From an uncultured Pelagibacteraceae bacterium (lineage in GTDB: Bacteria > Pseudomonadota > Alphaproteobacteria > Pelagibacterales > Pelagibacteraceae), in the NCBI GenBank assembly GCA_902571975.1, contig CACGED010000002.1, positions 62,001 through 126,000 of the forward strand: a stretch of 64,000 nucleotides of DNA, read 5' to 3'. The notes under the pieces were generated by a model that saw only the letters and a list, made by a program, of their open reading frames with translations, did no database searches and was not told where the DNA came from. Positions 26,897-35,911 of this stretch are shown here, piece by piece. A program made the translations under genes and the position numbers. Numbering within the stretch: the first letter of the stretch is position 1; the number at the start of each line of letters is the position of its first letter.

Positions 26897-28534
26897 ATGA
26901 ATTCAAACAATTTAGATAAGACGAATATAATAAATTTATATAAAGAAAAGAATTATCAAGGTGTAATCAAATCGGGATTAAAATTACTAAAAAAAAATCC
27001 TAAAGATTATCAATTAATTTATTCGATTGGACTATCATACATAAATCTTAAAAATTATTTTGAAGCAGAAAAGTATTTTAATAAGCTTTTATTTATACAA
27101 AAAAAACCAGAAATATTTTTTATACAAGCAAATATTCATAAACAATTAGAAAAATATGATACAGCAATTACTTATTTTGAGGAAGCGATTAAATTAAACC
27201 CAAATTTTTTCGAAGCTTATAATAATTTAGGAAACACAAAAAAACGTATTGGTAAAATTGAAGATGCAATTTCATGTTTTAAAAAAGCTATTCAATTAAA
27301 TGAGAATAATATTCAATCATATTTTAATTTAGCTAATATATATAAAGACAATAAAAATTTTGATGAATTAATTAAAACTTATGAAAAAATATTAAACTTC
27401 AATCAAAATGATGTAAAAACTTTATATAATTTAGGTAGCGTATATTTATTTAAAGGCGATATATCAAAAGGAACAAATCTCTTTGAAAAAATAATTAAAA
27501 TTAATAAAAATCATATACCCAGTTTTAGAAATTATATATCGGTAACCAAAATTAAAAAAAATAATGAAATTTTTAAAAAATTAGAAGCTTTAAATGTAGA
27601 TATTTTACAAGATGACGAGAAAATTTTATTTTATGATGCTTTAAGTAAAGGATATTTTGATCAGGAAAATAATGAGCTAGCTTTTAAATATTTAGAAAAA
27701 TCGAATTCTTTAAAAAAGAAAAATTCGAAATTTTCTTTTGAAAATACAGAAATTCAATTTAAACAGATAAAAACCTTTTTTGAAAATATTGAAAATATTG
27801 ATATAAATTTTAAAGATACACTTAAAAGTAGACCAATATTTATTGTTGGAATGCCAAGATCTGGAACTTCACTAATAGAGCAGATATTATCTAGTCATTC
27901 AAAAATATATGGAGCAGGGGAGTTAGATTTCCTGCCAAAAATTATAGATAAACTTAGTATTAAAAAACCTAAAAATTTGGAGAATTATTTTACAAAAATA
28001 AGGGATTTATATATTGATCAAATAAACAAGATATCAGATAATAATTATATTATTGATAAATTGCCAGTCAATTTCAGATGGGTGGGATTTATAATTAATG
28101 CTATTCCAGAGGCAAAAATCATACATATTGAAAGAAATCCTATGGCAGTATGTTGGTCTAATTATAAAACTTCATTTGTTGATAGTGGTATGGATTTTAA
28201 CTTGAGTCAGAAAGATATTGCTAAATATTACTCATTATATTTTGATTTGATGAATTTTTGGAGATTAAAATATGCAAAAAATATATTAAATATTAATTAT
28301 GAAAATTTCGTTAATGATTTTGAAAAAAATTCTAAAGAGATTTTAAATTTTTTAGATTTAAATTGGGAAGATCAAATTAAAAACTATGATAAAAATATGA
28401 GACCTGTAACAACAGCGTCTTTTCAACAAGTAAGAGAGGGTATAAAAAAAAATACATCATTAGCATGGAAAAAGTATAATAATTATTTAACTCCTATGCA
28501 GGAAACTCTAAATAGAATGAAAATAAAGTTCTAA
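26897..28534 (+). CDS. TPR-sulfotransferase fusion protein (first copy)
   Basis: A 545-residue protein from the ATG at 26897. Residues 1-225 are about six TPR units (for example FFEAYNNLGNTKKRIGKIED, IQSYFNLANIYKDNKNFDEL). Residues 310-545 are a Sulfotransfer_3-type domain with 5'-PSB IFIVGMPRSGTSLIEQIL near 315 and 3'-PB IIHIERNPMAVCWSNYK near 411, both intact. DKLPVNFRWVGFI follows the catalytic region. TPR-sulfotransferases are widespread in marine bacteria but the acceptor is unknown; the TPRs may hold a protein or peptide substrate. Confidence 0.85.
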   Translation: MNSNNLDKTNIINLYKEKNYQGVIKSGLKLLKKNPKDYQLIYSIGLSYINLKNYFEAEKYFNKLLFIQKKPEIFFIQANIHKQLEKYDTAITYFEEAIKLNPNFFEAYNNLGNTKKRIGKIEDAISCFKKAIQLNENNIQSYFNLANIYKDNKNFDELIKTYEKILNFNQNDVKTLYNLGSVYLFKGDISKGTNLFEKIIKINKNHIPSFRNYISVTKIKKNNEIFKKLEALNVDILQDDEKILFYDALSKGYFDQENNELAFKYLEKSNSLKKKNSKFSFENTEIQFKQIKTFFENIENIDINFKDTLKSRPIFIVGMPRSGTSLIEQILSSHSKIYGAGELDFLPKIIDKLSIKKPKNLENYFTKIRDLYIDQINKISDNNYIIDKLPVNFRWVGFIINAIPEAKIIHIERNPMAVCWSNYKTSFVDSGMDFNLSQKDIAKYYSLYFDLMNFWRLKYAKNILNINYENFVNDFEKNSKEILNFLDLNWEDQIKNYDKNMRPVTTASFQQVREGIKKNTSLAWKKYNNYLTPMQETLNRMKIKF

Positions 28535-28543
28535 TAAATATTT

Positions 28544-29905
28544 ATGAATTTAGAAGCTATTAAAAAATTAATGTACAAACAAGATTTTAGGGAGGCAGAA
28601 AAACTTTTACAAAAAAGCTTAAGAACAGAGAAAGATAAATTTATGGTTTTCTATTTCTTAGGTCTTGTTTATTTCGAATTGAGGATTTTAGATAAAAGTA
28701 TTCAATTTTTTGAAGAATCTACAAAATTGAGACCTAATAATATTTCAGCGTATCTTAAATTAGCGGTTCTGTATCAAACAATGGGTGATAACGAGTCATC
28801 AAAAATTAATTATTTAAAATCTATTGAATTAGACAGTAATCAGATACGAAGTTATTATGGTTTATACCAGCTAAAATCAAAATTTCTTAAAGATGAGTAT
28901 CATGATAAAATAAAAAACATTTCACTTAATGCAAAAGAAAATTCAACAGAACTTGCGATAAGTAAATTTTTACTTTCAAAGTATGAAATAAATAAAAATA
29001 ACTTAAAAGATGAATTGACTTTACTAGAAGATGCTCACAAAACAATATTTAACTCAAACTTACAATACAATAAAGAATCTGATTTTTATTATAAAAAAAT
29101 TATGCAAAAGTACCATAATAAAATAGATTTTCTAAATGTAGATAACTCTGCAAAGCAAAAATATACAAAACCAATTTTTATTATTGGCCTCCCTAGAACA
29201 GGATCTACTTTAATTGAAAGTATTATTTCTAGTGATAACAATAATTATTTATCATTTGGAGAAACTTCTTTCTTTCATATGGGTATACTGGAGCAAATTA
29301 AAAAAAAAAATCTTTTTAATAATAATAACTATAATAATGTTAATAATATTGAATTAGATTTTATAGAATTAAAAGATTATTTATTTAAAAGATATTCTCA
29401 ATTTAATACCTCAGAAAGTAAAAAAGAAATAATTGATAAATCACTAGATAATTTTTTTAATATTGAAACAATATTAAAAGTCTTTCCAGATGCAATATTT
29501 ATAAATTCTACAAGAAATATATATGATAATATAATTGCAATTTATGAAAAACTTTTAGCTAAATTATCTTGGGCTCATACAATCAAAGATATATTAGATT
29601 ATGTTGATATATATTTAAGAATAATTGATTATTATAAAAATAAATATCCACAAAAAATAATTTCTATATCTTTAGAAAATCTAAATAATGACAAAAATTT
29701 AGAAACAAAAAAAATTTTTGAATTTTGTAACTTAAATTGGAATGAAGAAATATTTGAATTCCACAAAAGAGACAACTTATATATTAAAACTAGTAGTAAT
29801 GTACAATTAAGATCCGGAATTCAATCATACAACTACGATAAATATAAAAGATATTATCCTTTATTTGAGGATTATAAAAAAAATTATCAGTGGTTAAATA
29901 ATTAA
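28544..29905 (+). CDS. TPR-sulfotransferase fusion protein (second copy, altered PAPS site)
   Basis: A 453-residue relative of the preceding gene, 9 bp downstream. Residues 1-125 are three or four TPR units. The sulfotransferase domain has 5'-PSB IFIIGLPRTGSTLIESII near 210. In the 3'-PB stretch, INSTRNIYDNIIAIYEK near 323, the proline of RNP is Ile and the usual serine is Ala. That may weaken PAPS binding or mark a changed function. C-terminal LRSGIQSYNYDKYKRYYP is normal for the family. Probably co-transcribed with the first copy. Confidence 0.8.
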   Translation: MNLEAIKKLMYKQDFREAEKLLQKSLRTEKDKFMVFYFLGLVYFELRILDKSIQFFEESTKLRPNNISAYLKLAVLYQTMGDNESSKINYLKSIELDSNQIRSYYGLYQLKSKFLKDEYHDKIKNISLNAKENSTELAISKFLLSKYEINKNNLKDELTLLEDAHKTIFNSNLQYNKESDFYYKKIMQKYHNKIDFLNVDNSAKQKYTKPIFIIGLPRTGSTLIESIISSDNNNYLSFGETSFFHMGILEQIKKKNLFNNNNYNNVNNIELDFIELKDYLFKRYSQFNTSESKKEIIDKSLDNFFNIETILKVFPDAIFINSTRNIYDNIIAIYEKLLAKLSWAHTIKDILDYVDIYLRIIDYYKNKYPQKIISISLENLNNDKNLETKKIFEFCNLNWNEEIFEFHKRDNLYIKTSSNVQLRSGIQSYNYDKYKRYYPLFEDYKKNYQWLNN

Positions 29906-30008
29906 AAAATTTCAGCCATACTGACGGATATAGTTGATCCTTAATTCTAATCATTTTGCCTATTGCTTAATTATTAAAAAGCAACTACTTTCAACACTTA
30001 TAGAACAA

Positions 30009-30083
30009 GCGGGCATAGCTCAGTGGTAGAGCGTCTCGTTGCCAACGAGAAGGTCGTGGGTTCGAGTCCCATTGCCCGCTCCA
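30009..30083 (+). tRNA. tRNA-Gly (GCC anticodon)
   Basis: A 75-base cloverleaf. The acceptor stem GCGGGCA pairs with TGCCCGC (30073-30079), the D arm is AGCTCAGTGGTAGAGC, the anticodon stem TCTCG/CGAGA encloses loop TTGCCAA with GCC at 30041-30043, and the T arm contains GGGTTCGAGTCCC. The 3' CCA is encoded (30081-30083). It is the only tRNA I find in the window and lies between two accessory TPR genes. Confidence 0.97.
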
Positions 30084-30105
30084 AAAATGCTAAAAATATT
30101 TGGAA

Positions 30106-31233
30106 ATGAATACTTCAAATTACAAGGATGAATTTAATCAATTAGATAAAATTGTAAAAAGTTACAGCTTAAATTCTCTGAAAGACACTTTATTGTTTGC
30201 TGATAATAGTAAATTTAAACTTCCAAATTTAAATAATATTCCACAATACCATAATATTTTAGGGCTTATAAATTTTAGACTTAATGATTTAGAAAATTCT
30301 ATAATGAATTTTGAAAAAGCGATTAATCTTGAACCAAATTTTTATTCTGCTTACTATAATTTAGGATTATTATTTTTTAAAACTAAGGATTTGAAAAAAG
30401 CTTATAGTTTTTTGAATAAAGCAATAAATATTAAAAACGATTATAAATTAGCAAGAGATAAAATAATTGAAATACTTTGTTTTTATAAACCTGATAAAGA
30501 AAATTCAAATTTTATAAGTGATGTTGATAAAAAAGTAAAACAAATTCCTTACGAGATTGATTTTTCAAAAGAAATAACAGATCAACAAATTATTAATTAT
30601 TTTAAGAATTGTAAAAAAGTTGTACTAAAAAATTTAAATGACCTTTCTTATAATAAAGTTCAAATTTATAGAACAAAATCAATAAATCTTAATTGTGAGA
30701 GACATAAAGCAATCTTTTTTAAATATAATTCCATACCAAAATACTGTTTTGAGTGTTATAAAGTAGTAATTAAGTCAAAAAATTTTTATGATTTATTAAA
30801 AATGTCTTTAATTTTTGACCAAATAAATTACTTCCATAAGTTTAACAGAAAAAATATGATAGATAAGAAATCAGAAACTGATATTTTTAAAAGTATTATC
30901 TATTGTCAAAGTCTAGAGGAAGTTTTTCAAGTAGAAAATGAAACAAAAAAGATTCTTAAAGTTTATTTTGATGAACAAATTTTAATTGAAAGTAAGAGAG
31001 GCTGTCATGAATATGCATCAAAATATCCAGAATATAAAAAAATTTTTAAAAAAAAATCAGAAATGATGCTTATGCCTAATGAATGGTTAGATAATGAAAA
31101 GAAATATGATTTAGAAAATACAAAAGATGGTGTTGAGAATTCTGGAGTTTCTCATGATACAATAAAAGGAATTTCTTTAAATAATTTTCTTGTTATTAAC
31201 AATTGGTTTAATAATCAAAAAATCTTTTTTTAA
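30106..31233 (+). CDS. TPR protein with unrecognised cysteine-containing C-terminal domain
   Basis: The ATG at 30106 gives 375 residues. Residues 40-125 hold two or three TPR units (YHNILGLINFRLNDLENSIM; FYSAYYNLGLLFFKTKDLKK). The rest is a domain I do not recognise, with NCERHKAIFF near 195, YCFECYKVVIKSK near 211, QSLEEVF near 265, RGCHEYASKYPEY near 298, and an asparagine-rich C-terminus. The spacing of Cys/His (CxRH, CFxCYK, GCHEY) suggests a metal or disulfide site. It immediately follows tRNA-Gly and may have come with the TPR-sulfotransferases. The stop codon lies within a 22-bp perfect palindrome (31221-31242). Confidence 0.72.
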   Translation: MNTSNYKDEFNQLDKIVKSYSLNSLKDTLLFADNSKFKLPNLNNIPQYHNILGLINFRLNDLENSIMNFEKAINLEPNFYSAYYNLGLLFFKTKDLKKAYSFLNKAINIKNDYKLARDKIIEILCFYKPDKENSNFISDVDKKVKQIPYEIDFSKEITDQQIINYFKNCKKVVLKNLNDLSYNKVQIYRTKSINLNCERHKAIFFKYNSIPKYCFECYKVVIKSKNFYDLLKMSLIFDQINYFHKFNRKNMIDKKSETDIFKSIIYCQSLEEVFQVENETKKILKVYFDEQILIESKRGCHEYASKYPEYKKIFKKKSEMMLMPNEWLDNEKKYDLENTKDGVENSGVSHDTIKGISLNNFLVINNWFNNQKIFF

Positions 31234-31292
31234 AAAAAGATTAATTATCTAATGCTTGCAATTAAAAAGTATATATTTATAATAATTTTTTT

Positions 31293-31628
31293 ATGACTGG
31301 TTTAGCTGACAAAAAATGTATTCCATGTGAAGGAGGAATACCAAGTTTTAATATTGAGGAAATACATAAATATCTTAAGAAAGTTGATGGTTGGGATGTC
31401 AATTCAGAGGATAAAAAAGATTATTATATTATTAAAGACTTTAAATTTAATAATTTTTTAGAAAGTCAATCTTTCATTAATAAAGTTGGAGAAATAGCTG
31501 AACAAGAAGGTCACCATCCTGATATATGGTTTGGTTGGGGCTATGCTAAAATCAAAATACAAACACACGCAATTAATGGATTACATGAAAGCGACTTTGT
31601 GCTTGCTGCAAAAATTGATAAAATTTAA
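31293..31628 (+). CDS. phhB: Pterin-4-alpha-carbinolamine dehydratase
   Basis: A 111-residue PCD/DCoH protein. The catalytic pattern is EIAEQEGHHPDIWFGWGYAK near residues 70-89, followed by THAINGLHESDFVLAAKID. It normally dehydrates 4a-hydroxytetrahydrobiopterin made by aromatic amino acid hydroxylases. In bacteria without that enzyme it may act on other pterins or molybdopterin. Convergent with purH with only 6 bp between stops. Confidence 0.93.
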   Translation: MTGLADKKCIPCEGGIPSFNIEEIHKYLKKVDGWDVNSEDKKDYYIIKDFKFNNFLESQSFINKVGEIAEQEGHHPDIWFGWGYAKIKIQTHAINGLHESDFVLAAKIDKI

Positions 31629-31634
31629 TTAATT

Positions 31635-33179
31635 TTAATGTTTAAAATGTCTGGTTTTAGAAAAAACCAGTATGACGCCTAATCTATCTGCAAATTTAAT
31701 GATTTCTTTATCACGAATAGATCCTGAAGGTTGAATGATTGCGCTTACTCCATTTTGAACTAAGGTTTCAATTCCATCCACGAAGGGAAAAAATGCATCT
31801 GATGCGCCTATGATTATGTCATTTTCACTAATTTTTTGGAATCTTTTCATTTTCTCAATTGCTATTTTACAACTATCTAATCTACTTGGCTGACCTGATC
31901 CTATTCCAACAGTCGAACTATTTCTTGTTAAAACAATCGCATTAGATTTTACATTTCTACATACATTGAAAGCAAACAATAGGTTATCTAAAATTTTTTT
32001 TGTAGGTTTGATTTTAGATACAACTTTAAAATTATCTTTAGTAAAAATTTTATTATCTGTACTTTGAAGTAATAAAGAGTCGAAATGACTGGTAATATTT
32101 TTTGAATTTTGTTCACCTAATTTTGATGCATCAATTAATCTTAAATTTTTCCTCTTTTTTAGAATTTTCAGAGAGTCCTCATCAAATCCAAGTCCAATAA
32201 TTACCTCTAAAAATATTTTATTAAATTCTAAAGCTATTTTTTTATTTACTTTAAAATTACAAGAAACAATTCCCCCAAATGCACTTATGGGATCGCAAGC
32301 AAGAGCCTCTTTGTAACTCTCTATTTTATTTTTATTTACTGAAACTCCACAAGGGTTTGCATGTTTTACAATTACAGTTCCATTATTTTTTGGAAGCGTT
32401 TGTGAAATATTTAAAGCTGCATAAATATCATTATAATTATTATAACTTAATTTTTTTCCACTTAATTGTGATATGTCTAAATTATTATTTTTACTATAAA
32501 TTGCTGATTTTTGATGAGGGTTTTCTCCATACCGCAATACCTCTACTAAATTTCCATGAATAGTCTTCTTTTGAGGAAAATGATCATCATTCATATTATT
32601 TAAATATTCTGAAATTACAGAGTCATAGTAAGCCGTAGAATTAAATGCTTCTTGAGATAGTTTTTTTCTAAATTCCAAACTAGTGGAGCCTTTATTTTTT
32701 TCTAAATTTAAAATAAATTCTTTATATTGATGTGGAGAGGTTAAAACGGTTGTATATTTAAAGTTTTTTGCTCCTGCTCTAACAAGAGTTGGGCCACCTA
32801 TATCTATATTTTCAATGAGTTTATTTTGATTTTTTGTAATTTTTAATGTTTCTTCAAATGGGTAAAAATTAACTATAACTAGATCTATTGCATCGTAATT
32901 ATTTTTTTTGAGTTCTTTCTTATGAACTTTGTTATCTCTCTTACTCAAAATGCCAGCATATAACTTTGGATGAAGCGTTTTAACCCTCCCATCCAAAATC
33001 TCATCTGTTTTAGTATATTCTGATACATCAGTGCATTTGTAGCCTAATTTCTTAATCTCTTTAGATGTACCCCCTGAACTTATAATATTAACCTTATATT
33101 TTTTAAGGGTATTTAATATTAATTTAATTTCTGATTTATCCGAGATAGATATTATTGCTTTTTTAATTTTATTACTCAT
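31635..33179 (-). CDS. purH: Bifunctional AICAR transformylase / IMP cyclohydrolase
   Basis: A 514-residue enzyme for the last two steps of IMP synthesis. The N-terminal MGS-like domain shows ISISDKSEIKLILNTLKKYK and IISSGGTSKEIKKLGY near 31-46. The transformylase domain shows LRYGENPHQKSAIY near 212 and VIVKHANPCGVS near 259 with the catalytic Lys-His. GSGQPSRLDS and ASDAFFPFVDGIE near the C-terminus are conserved. It uses AICAR, which HisF also produces. The start overlaps the heparinase-like gene's stop by 4 bp. Confidence 0.97.
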   Translation of the reverse strand: MSNKIKKAIISISDKSEIKLILNTLKKYKVNIISSGGTSKEIKKLGYKCTDVSEYTKTDEILDGRVKTLHPKLYAGILSKRDNKVHKKELKKNNYDAIDLVIVNFYPFEETLKITKNQNKLIENIDIGGPTLVRAGAKNFKYTTVLTSPHQYKEFILNLEKNKGSTSLEFRKKLSQEAFNSTAYYDSVISEYLNNMNDDHFPQKKTIHGNLVEVLRYGENPHQKSAIYSKNNNLDISQLSGKKLSYNNYNDIYAALNISQTLPKNNGTVIVKHANPCGVSVNKNKIESYKEALACDPISAFGGIVSCNFKVNKKIALEFNKIFLEVIIGLGFDEDSLKILKKRKNLRLIDASKLGEQNSKNITSHFDSLLLQSTDNKIFTKDNFKVVSKIKPTKKILDNLLFAFNVCRNVKSNAIVLTRNSSTVGIGSGQPSRLDSCKIAIEKMKRFQKISENDIIIGASDAFFPFVDGIETLVQNGVSAIIQPSGSIRDKEIIKFADRLGVILVFSKTRHFKH

Positions 33180-34804
33180 ATTTTACTAATTTGCCATTCA
33201 ATTAATTGTTCATTATTTTGAGTAATACCTGATATGAAAATATTCTGGTTCTCAATATATTTATTTTTATCGCCAAAGTATAGCCCAGTTTCGACACCTA
33301 TCAATCCATCTTTTGAAAAGAATCTCCAGCCAGAATTTTCTAATTCAATTAAAACTGATTTATTATCTTGAAGCTTTGTTACTTTAATATTTGGAAGAAG
33401 ATGAAATCTTATTTCAAAGTTTGTGACCTTAAAATTCTTTTTTTTAAGAAGTTTTTCTTTTCCAAATAGAATACATTTATCTATATCAAATTCTATGTTT
33501 CTTTGATGAATTACCCCATATCTTGATAAATATCCATCATGTGAACATTTAATACCCCAATAATTTTTTTCATAAGTCACTTCATTATCGAATGTTTTAA
33601 ATCCTTTATTAATTATACTAGGACCATTACTATTTTTTTTAAAATTACAAGTTGAAGAGTTATCTAATATTAATGTCGAATGAGTTGCAGTTGATTTTGA
33701 AATCGAATTCAGTTGGTGGTTATGATCTTGAAAATAACCAGAATTAGTAATAAGTTTTTTACCTTTAAAAAAAAATTCAAATGATAATGGTCCACTTTGA
33801 TAATTTTCGGAGTAGTTTTTTGCTGGGTTGCTACCTGTATCTACAGCAAGGACTGCATTTTTATTTTTTAAGATTGTATATCCAGATATGTCGAACTTAT
33901 CATGTTTAAACTTGTATCTAAAAAGAGATAAATATTCATCAAAGTCTTCATTATTTGAATTATTATTTCCATTAAATAATAAACTCTGCCTTAATGACCC
34001 CCAAAGAAAATCATAGGATTTACCAAGAAAATGAATTATTTCATTCAAGTATTCTGGAATATCATTTAAAGAGTCTTTTAAAAGCTCTCTTATCAAAATA
34101 AAATATTTTAAGTAAAAAACCATCTGTCTTATATTTCTTGATTTTGGAAAGTAGTTATTATCAAAAGAAGTATTAATGATTTTTTTAAGTAAATCTAATC
34201 CATACTCCAAAAACCTATTGTTTTTGTAAGCTATGCCTGCGAGAATTATAGCTGTGCACCCAACCATTTTGTTGTTTAAATCAGAGGATCTATCAATTTC
34301 ATTAATTAAATGATTTACTTGCTTACTGATTATTTCGTTAAAAGTATTTTTATAGTTACTTCCAGATTCATGGTATGTTATTTTTGAGTTTGATATCCAA
34401 GCTATTACTCTTTTAGAAAGTATATCTATTTCCCAACTTTTTGTTTCATAGTTTTGGTTTTTTTTGATCCAATTTTCAATAATTGACTGAGTAACTTCGT
34501 TAGAAGATTTAAGGTCTATTGAAAATAACCAATAAAAACTATGAAGTTTTTTAAAATCATTATATTTTAAATCTTTATTTTCCCATATTGATTGAACATT
34601 AAAATCTTCAATCTTTTTTTTTTGTTTTTCGTATTTTATTAATGAACTAAGTATATTAAGACTTGGTTGATAAACTAAAACATTTTCATCAACTCTTGAA
34701 ATTTTTTTATTGTAAAGAGATGATTTTAAATAAATTTTTCGTATTTGGTTTTTAAAAATAAAATAAAATTCATTGATATAATTAAAAGAACTTTTTAAAA
34801 ACAT
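33176..34804 (-). CDS. Heparinase II/III-like protein
   Basis: A 542-residue protein of the alphaproteobacterial heparinase II/III group that sits between rpe and purH. N-terminal half: helical toroid-like (WLFSIDLKSSNEVTQSIIEN; WISNSKITY). C-terminal half: beta-rich Hepar_II_III domain with GYTILKNKNAVLAVDTGSNP near 304-323, GPLSFEFFFKGKKLITNSGY near 336, HSTLILDNSSTCNF near 377, and HDGYLSRYGVIHQRNI near 424. There is no obvious signal peptide. Characterised relatives are polysaccharide lyases; the substrate and even activity are unknown. Confidence 0.85.
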   Translation of the reverse strand: MFLKSSFNYINEFYFIFKNQIRKIYLKSSLYNKKISRVDENVLVYQPSLNILSSLIKYEKQKKKIEDFNVQSIWENKDLKYNDFKKLHSFYWLFSIDLKSSNEVTQSIIENWIKKNQNYETKSWEIDILSKRVIAWISNSKITYHESGSNYKNTFNEIISKQVNHLINEIDRSSDLNNKMVGCTAIILAGIAYKNNRFLEYGLDLLKKIINTSFDNNYFPKSRNIRQMVFYLKYFILIRELLKDSLNDIPEYLNEIIHFLGKSYDFLWGSLRQSLLFNGNNNSNNEDFDEYLSLFRYKFKHDKFDISGYTILKNKNAVLAVDTGSNPAKNYSENYQSGPLSFEFFFKGKKLITNSGYFQDHNHQLNSISKSTATHSTLILDNSSTCNFKKNSNGPSIINKGFKTFDNEVTYEKNYWGIKCSHDGYLSRYGVIHQRNIEFDIDKCILFGKEKLLKKKNFKVTNFEIRFHLLPNIKVTKLQDNKSVLIELENSGWRFFSKDGLIGVETGLYFGDKNKYIENQNIFISGITQNNEQLIEWQISKI

Positions 34805-34805
34805 T

Positions 34806-35465
34806 TTACATTGATTTTAGTTTTTCAATATTGGTTTTAATATCCCCATCGTTCTCTTTAAAAACTGCGGTTCCAGATACCAAAATATCAGCTCCAGCTT
34901 CTATAACGATTTTTGAATTACTAAAATTAATTCCTCCATCAACTTCAATATCAAAGTGACATTGTTTTTTGTCTTTTATTTTTTTCAATTCTTTAATTTT
35001 GTCTAAAACTTCAGGCATAAATTTTTGTCCACCAAAACCAGGGTTAACACTCATAACAAGAACTAAATCAATGTTGTCAATTTCATTAATTAAAGTTTTT
35101 ATTTCAGTTTTAGGATTTAAAGATACACCAACTTTTTTGCCAAATTTTTTTATTAAATTTATAGATTCTTTTAAGTTTTCAGTAGCTTCAGGGTGAATAG
35201 TTATTATATCAGCACCAGCATTTGCATAATTTTCGATGTACTCATGTACTGGAGAAATCATTAGGTGTACATCAAATGGAAGCTTGGTATATTTTCTTAA
35301 GTTTTTTATTACAGGAGGTCCTATTGTTAAATTTGGAACAAAGTGACCGTCCATTACATCGACGTGAATTAAGTCGGCCCCACCTTGTTCTAGCTTCTTA
35401 ATTTCATTACCAAGCTGGCTGAAGTCTGCAGATAATATAGAAGGAGAAATTTGAATTTTTTTCAT
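34806..35465 (-). CDS. rpe: Ribulose-phosphate 3-epimerase
   Basis: A 219-residue TIM-barrel enzyme interconverting ribulose-5-phosphate and xylulose-5-phosphate. It has ISPSILSADFSQLGNEIKKL (residues 6-25), LIHVDVMDGHFVPNLTIGP near 36-54 with metal ligands, DVHLMISPVHEYI near 69, VLVMSVNPGFGGQKFMP near 136-152 and DIEVDGGINFSN near 177. One base separates it from the heparinase-like gene downstream. Confidence 0.97.
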   Translation of the reverse strand: MKKIQISPSILSADFSQLGNEIKKLEQGGADLIHVDVMDGHFVPNLTIGPPVIKNLRKYTKLPFDVHLMISPVHEYIENYANAGADIITIHPEATENLKESINLIKKFGKKVGVSLNPKTEIKTLINEIDNIDLVLVMSVNPGFGGQKFMPEVLDKIKELKKIKDKKQCHFDIEVDGGINFSNSKIVIEAGADILVSGTAVFKENDGDIKTNIEKLKSM

Positions 35466-35508
35466 TTGATACTAAAAATATTAGTATCAATTTTTTGTTC
35501 TATTTGAA

Positions 35509-35859
35509 TTAGTTTTTACTAAATATTCTATATATTTCTCGAGCAATTTCACTTTCAAGAGGAAATGAAAGCATACCCATAACTGAATAACCAAGTAAAT
35601 AAGGCATTAAATAGAAACGACCCATGTAAAAAAACCAAGCTACATAAAGTGGTACTAAAGGTCCTATAATAAAGCTTGGGGTAATTGGTTTAAATATTTT
35701 TATAAGTGGGTTAGTTAATTTCACAAATACTTTCATAAAGAAAAATTGTGAATCTTCTTTCTGAAATATATTCATCGCAACTCTTCCAATTAAAGTCCAC
35801 ATTATAACTCCAAGGACATAATCAATTATATAAACTAAGGGATGAAAGTTTGCTGACAT
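35509..35859 (-). CDS. YggT-like integral membrane protein
   Basis: A 116-residue protein with two or three hydrophobic helices (about residues 8-28, 61-80 and 85-97) and the segment KLTNPLIKIFKPITPSF near 47-63, which resembles the helix-joining motif of YggT proteins (compare KLTDPILNKIRGFLPSL in the YggT gene at 47034). The role is unknown; YggT proteins are linked to membrane or osmotic functions. It stands alone between rpe and the symporter operon, all on the minus strand. Confidence 0.6.
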   Translation of the reverse strand: MSANFHPLVYIIDYVLGVIMWTLIGRVAMNIFQKEDSQFFFMKVFVKLTNPLIKIFKPITPSFIIGPLVPLYVAWFFYMGRFYLMPYLLGYSVMGMLSFPLESEIAREIYRIFSKN

Positions 35860-35911
35860 TTTAGATTTTATCTAGGGGCGAAATTCTCGCCCCTAAAATA
35901 ATATATTTTAA

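Noticed and set aside
26871-26906. Longer start for the LON-domain gene at 26906
   Set aside because: It would overlap the start of the divergent TPR-sulfotransferase and adds non-conserved residues; the ATG at 26870 begins the domain correctly.
29963-29984. Hairpin TTGCTT/AAGCAA with a 10-base loop upstream of tRNA-Gly as a terminator
   Set aside because: Short, AT-only loop, no T tract after it; too weak to call.
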